A model generated the notes under the pieces. It saw only the letters and a program-made list of their open reading frames with translations, was not told where the DNA came from and did no database searches. The position numbers and the translations under genes are program-made. Shown in pieces: positions 14,590 through 19,943 of a stretch of 19,943 nt of DNA; the stretch's first letter is position 1; each line of letters begins with the position of its first letter. The stretch covers positions 1 to 19,943 of the forward strand of contig CAYJFY010000046.1 of NCBI GenBank assembly GCA_964369755.1, given 5' to 3'. Source of the DNA: CAUPWF01 sp964369755. Lineage in GTDB: Bacteria > Bacillota > Clostridia > Lachnospirales > Lachnospiraceae.

Positions 14590-15062
14590 GAGATTACCTC
14601 CTCAAATATTTTTTTGCCAAAACGCGCTAAGTCTGTATCTTGCTCCGCAGTTCCGCCGCTCACACCCAAGGCTCCTACGATTTGCTCTCCTAGCTTAAGC
14701 GGCTCACCGCCACCAAAGATTACAATCTTTCCTTGGTTGGTAAATTGGATACCGTATAAGGATTCGCCTGGCTGCGCTAGTCTCCCTAGAACATCTGTCG
14801 GCATCTGAAATGCAATCGCTGTATAGGTCTTATTGACCGCCACATCGTAGCTTCCCATATAGGCTCCATCCATGCTGTGGACTGCGATTGGTTGTCCTGC
14901 TTCATTAGATACTGCAATAACGACCGACATTCCCAACTCACTTGCCTTTTCCTCTATCCTTGCAATCAATGTCTTTGCTTTATCTAGTGTCATCTTAGGA
15001 ACAGCACCTTGTAACTGCTGATATACAGATTTTACAACTTCTTTGATGATTTCCTCTTTCAT
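14580..15062 (-). CDS. PduO C-terminal/GlcG-like (PF03928-type) protein with targeting helix
   Basis: A 160-residue protein made of an N-terminal amphipathic helix (residues 2-18, EEIIKEVVKSVYQQL) and a GlcG/HbpS/PduO-C domain. Family motifs include VVIAVSNEAGQPIAVHSMDGA, KTYTAIAFQMPT, FGGGEPLKLGEQIVGALGVSGGT and a final DTDLARFG. The PduO adenosyltransferase domain is absent, consistent with a B12-independent pathway. The helix suggests it is lumenal. The family binds haem in some members, but its role in microcompartments is unknown; redox or cofactor protection is possible. A GAGG site precedes the ATG, and the stop overlaps the aldehyde dehydrogenase start. Confidence 0.88.
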   Translation of the reverse strand: MKEEIIKEVVKSVYQQLQGAVPKMTLDKAKTLIARIEEKASELGMSVVIAVSNEAGQPIAVHSMDGAYMGSYDVAVNKTYTAIAFQMPTDVLGRLAQPGESLYGIQFTNQGKIVIFGGGEPLKLGEQIVGALGVSGGTAEQDTDLARFGKKIFEEVISCQ

Positions 15063-15089
15063 GAAAACCTCTTATTTTCCGATGCGGAA

Positions 15090-15887
15090 TTACATTCCCA
15101 ATTGTTCCATTACTTTTTTAGTTACAGAAGCAATCAAGTCTGCATCTGCGCTTCCTGATGTTCCACATGAGCATCCCCCACCATTGCTATGGCAGCTAGA
15201 TTTTCCTGTATTTGGACACAAATCAGCTGGATGCTTTCCTGGTAATCCCATTTGTCTTCTAATCTCATATAATTTTTGAATTTGTTCCTTGTCGAATTCT
15301 TTTGGTCCGCCAAGCATTTTTGCTTTGTATAATAATTCAGCATAGAACTCTACCGATTCCATCTTGTGATATGCTGAAAGTAAGTCAACACTCCATGTCA
15401 ATGCTCCGTGGCTCTCAAGAAGAACTGCATCATAGTATGGAAGATACTTCTCTAAGTTATCTGGAATCTCTACTGTAGATGGTGTACCATATTCAGAAAT
15501 AGGAACACATCCTAGAGCGATTACTGCCTCTGGCATAATTGGTTGCGTCAGTGGAATTCCTGCAATCGCAAAACTTGTTGCAAATGTTGGATGCGCATGT
15601 ACCACTGCACCTACATCTGGTCTCTTCTCATAAACACGCATATGCATTTTGATTTCTGATGAAGGCTTAAACCCTTTGTTTGCTTGGATTACATTTCCGT
15701 TTCTATCTACTTTACAGATATATTCTGGTGTCATAAATCCTTTGGACACACCTGTTGGTGTACATAGGAATTCGTTGTCGTTTAGTTTTACAGAGAAGTT
15801 TCCGTCATTTGCTGCAACCATGTTGCGATCATACACCCTTCTCCCGATTTCACACATCTGTTTTTTGATTTCATATTCATTTAACAT
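15090..15887 (-). CDS. Class II aldolase (fuculose/rhamnulose-phosphate type) with C-terminal encapsulation peptide
   Basis: A 265-residue class II aldolase of the FucA/AraD family. It should cleave L-fuculose-1-phosphate (or rhamnulose-1-phosphate) to DHAP and L-lactaldehyde. Zinc ligands are H97 and H99 (VVHAHPT) and H160 (ESHGAL), with the catalytic glutamate E78 in KPSSEIKMH; the NDGNFSV phosphate-binding motif is at 27-33. After the catalytic domain come a Cys/Gly/Ser-rich linker (about 224-246, with C224, C232, C239 and C241) and an amphipathic helix (248-265, ADLIASVTKKVMEQL). A C-terminal targeting helix on the aldolase is characteristic of GRM5-type loci. It is the first gene after a consensus promoter and has an AGGAGG site 10 bases from the ATG. 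Confidence 0.95.
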   Translation of the reverse strand: MLNEYEIKKQMCEIGRRVYDRNMVAANDGNFSVKLNDNEFLCTPTGVSKGFMTPEYICKVDRNGNVIQANKGFKPSSEIKMHMRVYEKRPDVGAVVHAHPTFATSFAIAGIPLTQPIMPEAVIALGCVPISEYGTPSTVEIPDNLEKYLPYYDAVLLESHGALTWSVDLLSAYHKMESVEFYAELLYKAKMLGGPKEFDKEQIQKLYEIRRQMGLPGKHPADLCPNTGKSSCHSNGGGCSCGTSGSADADLIASVTKKVMEQLGM

Positions 15888-15941
15888 CTAACTAAGTCCT
15901 CCTTGACTGTATTTTATTTGTTTTATGTGGTTTGCAATTTA

Positions 15942-15970
15942 ATTATATCTTTGTTTTGTTTGAATGTCAA
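15942..15970 (-). promoter_or_regulatory. Internal consensus sigma-A promoter for the aldolase-shell unit
   Basis: On the minus strand TTGACA (15965-15970), a 17-base spacer and TATAAT (15942-15947) match the sigma-A consensus perfectly. Transcription would start near 15935, giving a leader of about 48 bases that ends in AGGAGG before the aldolase. The surrounding gap (15888-16009) is strikingly A/C-rich and G-poor on the mRNA strand, with no hairpin terminator. Confidence 0.85.
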
Positions 15971-16009
15971 TATTTTCTTGTTGTTTTTTGTGGGTTTTAT
16001 TGTGATTTT

Positions 16010-16387
16010 CTATGTTCGTGTTATCTCACAAGCATAAAATCCCAGTTTTGTCTCTACATATTCCACAATGGCTGTCGCAGCTGCTTCTACTTCTGATACA
16101 GTTCCCGTTATAATCAACGATCCGCTTACATGATCCATAAACCCGATATCTACTCCTGATGATTTAATCGCGATATCACTGATGATAATCGCTGTTTCCG
16201 CAGGTGTAATGGTCAAGATTCCGATTGCCGATTTCGAGTAGTCTACCTGTGAGCTCAACCCCAGTTTCTCATAAAGCACTTTGTCTGGGTTTGCAATGAT
16301 ATGAGCCAGGGTCAACTGTTTACCTGGAACTAACTCTTGCACAATCCGCTGCTTGGAATCAAACTGCATATTCTCTGTATAGCTCAT
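16010..16387 (-). CDS. PduU/EutS-like circularly permuted BMC-H shell protein
   Basis: A 125-residue shell protein of the PduU/EutS type. The N-terminal part (about 10-35, KQRIVQELVPGKQLTLAHIIANP) is the strand region that forms a small beta-barrel cap over the hexamer in PduU. The BMC core follows, with SAIGILTITPAETAIIISDIAIKSSGVDIGFMDHVSGSLIITGTVSEVEAA. The circular permutation is inferred from that order. I chose the ATG at 16387, one base after the activase TGA, with GGAGG 5 bases upstream; a TTG at 16399 overlaps the ribosome site. Family members have a capped pore, so this may be a docking or gating tile. It is the only shell gene on the glycyl-radical-enzyme side of the internal promoter. 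Confidence 0.92.
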   Translation of the reverse strand: MSYTENMQFDSKQRIVQELVPGKQLTLAHIIANPDKVLYEKLGLSSQVDYSKSAIGILTITPAETAIIISDIAIKSSGVDIGFMDHVSGSLIITGTVSEVEAAATAIVEYVETKLGFYACEITRT

Positions 16388-16388
16388 C

Positions 16389-17180
16389 TCACCCTCCAAT
16401 CTGGCATGGAATCTGGCAAACTGCCTCCACGCTTTGTTTTAGTTTCTCCATGTGGTCGTTCGTCGGCGGGAGAATCCCCTCCATCTGATACGCCCTGTTC
16501 AAACCCGTATACTTGTCTTCCCCATACCTGTGATAGGGAAGTAGATAAATCCGCTTTACATTCTTTAGGGTTTGTGCAAACTTCGCAATGGCCGTGATTT
16601 CTTCCACCTTATCGTTGAACGTTGGCACTACCGGAATCCGAATGCTCAATTCCGTCTGTCCGGATTCTGCTATCTTTCTAGCATTTTCAAGTATTAGGTC
16701 ATTGGATTTCCCTGTAAATTCCTTATGTTTCTTCCCATCCATATGTTTAATATCCATCAGGTATTGATCTAAATATGGTAAGATTTCTTGAATCACTTCG
16801 AATTTCGCACATCCCGTACTCTCAATGGCCGTTGGAATTCCAGCCTCTTTTGCTGCACGGAATAAATCTCGTGCAAATTCTGGTTGGCAAAGACTTTCCC
16901 CTCCAGACAAGGTCAACCCTCCACCCGTTCTTCTATAATAAGGTCTGTCCTTCTCCACAATCTCCATCACTTCTTCCACCGTGACATCGCGACCGATTAC
17001 CTTTAGCTTTCCTGCAACTGTCATGGTCTCGATTTCGTATCGCTGAGACTCTGGATTGCAACACCATTTGCAACGAAGAACACAACCTTTCAAGAACACA
17101 ATGGTTCGAATTCCCCTGCCATCATGTATCGAATATCTTTGAATATCAAATATTCGCCCTTTGGTTTTTTCGTACTCCAT
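16389..17180 (-). CDS. Glycyl radical enzyme activase (radical SAM)
   Basis: A 263-residue radical-SAM activating enzyme. The cluster motif C33-xxx-C37-xx-C40 lies in KGCVLRCKWCCNPES, and the SAM-contacting GGE motif is at 93-95 (LSGGES). DIKHMD and RIPVVPTFND are also family-typical. It abstracts a hydrogen from the glycine of the partner enzyme. It is short: the segment between the cluster motif and GGE has no ferredoxin-like CxxC insert for extra [4Fe-4S] clusters, unlike many glycerol/choline-type activases, and resembles PFL activase in size. The start lies 2 bases after the stop of the glycyl radical enzyme with an AGGGG site, indicating tight coupling. No targeting helix is visible. 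Confidence 0.95.
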   Translation of the reverse strand: MEYEKTKGRIFDIQRYSIHDGRGIRTIVFLKGCVLRCKWCCNPESQRYEIETMTVAGKLKVIGRDVTVEEVMEIVEKDRPYYRRTGGGLTLSGGESLCQPEFARDLFRAAKEAGIPTAIESTGCAKFEVIQEILPYLDQYLMDIKHMDGKKHKEFTGKSNDLILENARKIAESGQTELSIRIPVVPTFNDKVEEITAIAKFAQTLKNVKRIYLLPYHRYGEDKYTGLNRAYQMEGILPPTNDHMEKLKQSVEAVCQIPCQIGG

Positions 17181-17182
17181 AC

Positions 17183-19708
17183 TTATAACCCCTGTTCTGT
17201 TCGATTGATGATATCGTCTTGCAAAGATTTTGACAATGTTGTAAACAAGGCACTATATCCTGCCACGCGCACAACTAACTGCTTGTGCTGGTCGGGATTT
17301 TTCTGTGCTTCGATTAAGGTCGCCTTATCCACAACGTTGAACTGCACATGGCTTCCTTTTTGATCAAAGAATGCTCGAATCATATTTACAAAGTTATCAA
17401 TGCCTTCTCGACCACTAAGCGCCGTTGGATGGAACTTTTGATTAAACAATGTTCCGTTGGATGCAATCCCATGGTCTAACTTTGAAACTGAATTCGCTGC
17501 TGCCGTCGGTCCCTGTGTATCTTTCCCTGCCGATGGAGATACTCCATCCGCTACCGGTGTGTATGCAAATCTACCATCTGGTGTCGCCCCTGTCTGCGCT
17601 CCAAGTGGTACATTCGCAGAGACTGGATATAGCCCACCTTGGAAGATTCCACCCCTTGGGTTTTTATATTTGAGCAACGGTCTTGTGTAGGTATACGCCA
17701 CATCTCGTGCAAACATATCCACCTCGGTAATATCATTTCCAAACTTCGGTACTTCTTCAATCCAATCTAGCACTTGTTGGTATCGGCTCTGCTCTTCCTC
17801 GGACGGCTTCATATTCATAATCGTCTCGATCACTTTCGCAATTTGACTTTCATCCATCTGCTTGCCCGCCGCTTCCATCTTCCTTGCGATTTCAATGGTC
17901 ATCTCCGCAGCCTTGCCACTATCAAATCCCTGTCCGTAGTTCATTGCAAGAATGTTCTTGAACTCTTCTAAGGTTAATTTCTTTTCATCAAATACTAACT
18001 TCTTGATTACATAGAGAGAGTCTGCCATATTGGCAACTCCAAATCCTTGTGGTCCCGTAAAGTTATAGATGGCTCCACCTTCTTGTACCGATTGCCCACG
18101 CTTGATGCAATCATCAATCATACAAGATTGGAACGGATTCGGACAACGCTCGGCATGAGCCAAGTCGATTGCATTATTTGCATTGACCAACAATTCAATC
18201 TGATAGTTCGACTGTTGTTTATATGCATCGTAGAACTCTTCGAAACTCGTCATGTCTTTTACATCTTTTGTGTCAACACCTATGAATACGCCTTTATCCC
18301 ATCCTCGCGAGAATACCAATTCCAACGGCCGACACATATTGTAAAATGCTGCGTCATGCCATCCTTCGGTCTTGCCCGCCTTCTGTGGTTCTACACAACC
18401 TATGATATTATAGTCTCTCGCATCTTCTATGGTAAGCCCCGTACTCATAAGAGACGGAATAATCACCTCATCATTGTAATACGCCGGCAATCCAATCCCG
18501 GTTCGCGTCAACTCTCCCGCCTTTACAAGTAAATCATGAGGAGTCCCATTCCACACACGAATGGAAAGCGATGGTTGTGGAAGGAATACATGGTGAGACG
18601 CTTGAATGCACATAAACGAAAGATCATTTGTCGCGTCGATTGCTTCTGTGGTCTGTCCACCTACGATTAAGTTCTGGAACAAGCTATATCCAGCAAATCC
18701 CTCTGCACTCGCTTCATCTCTACACTTATTCAAATCGTTCAACTTTACCCAAATGCAATCGATGAGCTCTTGCGTAAACTCTGGCGTGATTCTTCCCGCT
18801 TCCTTATCCTTCTTATAATATGGATACATATACTGGTCAAAGCGTCCTGGCGAAATCGAGTGTCCACTCGACTCCACTTGTAGCAACTGCTGAACAAACC
18901 AAAAACTCTGACATGCCTCGTAGAAATTATCCGCTCCCTTTGCAGGTACCTTCGCACAGTTTCTCGCTATGGCAAGCAGCTCTTCCTTTCGCTTCGCATC
19001 CTTACATGCATCTGCTTCTTGTTTCGCTAACACCATATATCTATGAGCATATCGGATGACCGCCTCGCAGCTTATGATAACCGCCTGCAAGAACCTTGAC
19101 TTCTTCCCATAGTCCTCATCACCCATATTACACTGTTCCAATTCAGCCTTCGCTCTTCCTATGATTCCTTCATATCCAATCGCGATAACCTCGTCGTACT
19201 TGACAGTCATATGACCCACACCATTATAAAAATAATTTCCAGGTGTAAAAATATTATGTTCTATGGAAAGAAGTGACTCTGGCGCCATATATGATGTTGC
19301 TAATTCACTTGTGGTCTTTCCTCTCCAATATTCGTGTACTCTTCTCAAGTCATCCTTTGTCTGATCTGAGATATAAAATGGATCTGCACTTCTATTTTCT
19401 ACCGTATCAAATTCTGCCTCTAGCCATTCAAAAGAGAACTCCGGAAACGTCTGGCATCCCCGTGGTGCAATCGTTGAACTTCCAACAATCAACTCTTCAG
19501 GGCGAATCACAATCGGTATATTGTCCAAGATATGTGAAAAAGCCTTAGCCCTTCTCATCACAATCGGTTCACCCTCTGTCTGACGATAAGATTCCGTAAG
19601 CAAAATCGCACGTGCCGACTCAATTTCAGGCAACTTCTCAAATAGACAATCCACTAGTCGTGTAATCCTAGGACTTTTGTCAATTCCTACATTCCTATAT
19701 GTCTTCAT
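17183..19708 (-). CDS. Glycyl radical 1,2-propanediol (glycerol-type) dehydratase
   Basis: An 841-residue PFL-like glycyl radical enzyme of the B12-independent diol dehydratase class: 1,2-propanediol to propionaldehyde and water. The glycyl radical site is G817 in RVAGYSALF. The thiyl radical cysteine C438 and base E440 lie in GCVEPQ, and further active-site residues are H166 (GVGHMTV), H283/S284 (SGHSISPGRF) and D452 (GWHDAAF). As I recall, residues H166, C438, E440 and G817 match the numbering of the Roseburia inulinivorans propanediol dehydratase, which supports this call over glycerol or choline. The N-terminus (MKTYRNVGIDKSPRITRLVD) begins at the catalytic domain, with no obvious encapsulation peptide. 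AGGAGG lies 12 bases before the ATG, behind a strong promoter. It is the first gene of the locus. Confidence 0.95.
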   Translation of the reverse strand: MKTYRNVGIDKSPRITRLVDCLFEKLPEIESARAILLTESYRQTEGEPIVMRRAKAFSHILDNIPIVIRPEELIVGSSTIAPRGCQTFPEFSFEWLEAEFDTVENRSADPFYISDQTKDDLRRVHEYWRGKTTSELATSYMAPESLLSIEHNIFTPGNYFYNGVGHMTVKYDEVIAIGYEGIIGRAKAELEQCNMGDEDYGKKSRFLQAVIISCEAVIRYAHRYMVLAKQEADACKDAKRKEELLAIARNCAKVPAKGADNFYEACQSFWFVQQLLQVESSGHSISPGRFDQYMYPYYKKDKEAGRITPEFTQELIDCIWVKLNDLNKCRDEASAEGFAGYSLFQNLIVGGQTTEAIDATNDLSFMCIQASHHVFLPQPSLSIRVWNGTPHDLLVKAGELTRTGIGLPAYYNDEVIIPSLMSTGLTIEDARDYNIIGCVEPQKAGKTEGWHDAAFYNMCRPLELVFSRGWDKGVFIGVDTKDVKDMTSFEEFYDAYKQQSNYQIELLVNANNAIDLAHAERCPNPFQSCMIDDCIKRGQSVQEGGAIYNFTGPQGFGVANMADSLYVIKKLVFDEKKLTLEEFKNILAMNYGQGFDSGKAAEMTIEIARKMEAAGKQMDESQIAKVIETIMNMKPSEEEQSRYQQVLDWIEEVPKFGNDITEVDMFARDVAYTYTRPLLKYKNPRGGIFQGGLYPVSANVPLGAQTGATPDGRFAYTPVADGVSPSAGKDTQGPTAAANSVSKLDHGIASNGTLFNQKFHPTALSGREGIDNFVNMIRAFFDQKGSHVQFNVVDKATLIEAQKNPDQHKQLVVRVAGYSALFTTLSKSLQDDIINRTEQGL

Positions 19709-19746
19709 GGTAATTTGCTACCTCCTTTTCATACTTTCTCATCTGT

Positions 19747-19775
19747 ATTATAGTGGTTTTCTTTTGAAAAGTCAA
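19747..19775 (-). promoter_or_regulatory. Strong sigma-A promoter for the glycyl radical enzyme gene
   Basis: On the minus strand TTGACT (19770-19775), a 17-base spacer and TATAAT (19747-19752) form a near-perfect promoter about 40 bases before the start codon. The spacer begins with CTTTT-C-AAAAG (19761-19771), a small symmetric element overlapping the -35 that could bind a regulator. No catabolite-repression site was recognised. Confidence 0.85.
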
Positions 19776-19776
19776 T

Positions 19777-19804
19777 AAAAACCACATTTTTCAATGTGGT
19801 TTTT
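19777..19804. terminator. Bidirectional Rho-independent terminator upstream of the operon
   Basis: A 12-bp stem, AAAAACCACATT (19777-19788) with AATGTGGTTTTT (19793-19804), and a 4-base loop has T-runs on both strands. On the minus strand its T-tract runs straight into the -35 box of the operon promoter. It therefore ends upstream transcription exactly where the operon begins and insulates it. Confidence 0.8.
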
Positions 19805-19810
19805 TGTGTT

Positions 19811-19845
19811 GGGGACGGGGGAAAACGTCGTTTTCCCCCGTCCCC
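19811..19845. repeat. GC-rich perfect palindrome with GGGGAC core, REP-like
   Basis: Arms of 16 bp (19811-19826 and 19830-19845) begin GGGGACGGGGG and end CCCCCGTCCCC, with a 3-base loop. The composition is far more GC-rich than the flanks. GGGGAC-cored palindromes are a dispersed repeat type in several Firmicutes, sometimes associated with REP-type transposases. A second one lies at 3174-3210. Confidence 0.75.
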
Positions 19846-19943
19846 AATTATATTTCCCTTGAACTTTATTTTTATATATGGTAAACTCTATCCAAAGCAT
19901 ACAGAGTCTATCACTCTTGCACATCCGTGCATCTTAGTCATAG
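19846..19943. other. Right-edge AT-rich region, nothing assignable
   Basis: About 100 bases of AT-rich sequence. A short minus-strand frame is open from the window edge to a TAG at 19888-19890 and could be the tail of an upstream gene, but 17 codons cannot be identified. Confidence 0.3.

Noticed and set aside
7608..16387. B12-dependent Pdu/Eut operon
   Set aside because: No PduCDE or EutBC subunits, adenosyltransferase domain or reactivase genes are present; the dehydratase is a glycyl radical enzyme.
17183..19708. Choline trimethylamine-lyase (CutC) assignment and a choline GRM
   Set aside because: The active-site pattern and the neighbouring class II aldolase fit a diol dehydratase. The aldolase points to fucose or rhamnose as the source.
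19888..19943. Short minus-strand frame running off the right edge
   Set aside because: Seventeen codons with no recognisable sequence; it may be the tail of a neighbouring gene but cannot be supported.
1..19943. CRISPR arrays, tRNA or rRNA genes, insertion sequences
   Set aside because: I saw no regularly spaced repeats, cloverleaf-like sequence, rRNA stretch or transposase on either strand.

Overview
The window looks like chromosomal DNA of an anaerobic Firmicute of the Clostridia, most likely a Lachnospiraceae relative of Lachnoclostridium phytofermentans or Roseburia. This rests on moderate to low G+C, strong AGGAGG-type ribosome sites, sigma-A-type promoters and the gene content. All supported genes lie on the minus strand, so transcription runs right to left.

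The centre and right (about 19775 down to 7608) is a complete glycyl-radical-enzyme bacterial microcompartment (BMC) locus of the fucose/rhamnose to 1,2-propanediol type (GRM5-like). In transcription order it encodes a propanediol/glycerol-dehydratase-type glycyl radical enzyme, its radical-SAM activase, a PduU/EutS-like shell protein, a class II aldolase, a PduO-C/GlcG-like protein, a PduP-type aldehyde dehydrogenase, a zinc alcohol dehydrogenase, four BMC-H shell proteins, the phosphotransacylase PduL, the EutN/CcmL vertex pentamer, a PduS-like flavo-iron-sulfur protein and a PduT-like trimer. The inferred pathway starts with fuculose- or rhamnulose-1-phosphate, cleaved to DHAP and lactaldehyde. 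Lactaldehyde is reduced to 1,2-propanediol and dehydrated to propionaldehyde, which goes to propionyl-CoA and propionyl-phosphate or to 1-propanol. Five cargo enzymes carry the same kind of short amphipathic targeting helix; the glycyl radical enzyme and activase do not show one. Two near-consensus sigma-A promoters (15942-15970 and 19747-19775) divide the locus into a catalyst unit and an aldolase/shell unit.

Directly downstream, on the same strand and with no recognisable terminator between, are a DeoR-family regulator, a ParA-type ATPase and a 97-residue Lys/Thr/Val-rich, probably disordered protein whose start overlaps the end of parA. There is no ParB, replication gene or parS-like cluster. 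The pair resembles the McdA/McdB logic that positions carboxysomes, so it is a candidate positioning or segregation system for a catabolic microcompartment. This is the most interesting feature of the window.

The left part (about 1 to 5465) is accessory: an AT-rich orphan gene, an AAA-ATPase/PD-(D/E)XK family protein, and a YesM/YesN-type two-component system. GC-rich perfect hairpins with a GGGGAC core lie at 3174-3210 and 19811-19845, near the two ends.
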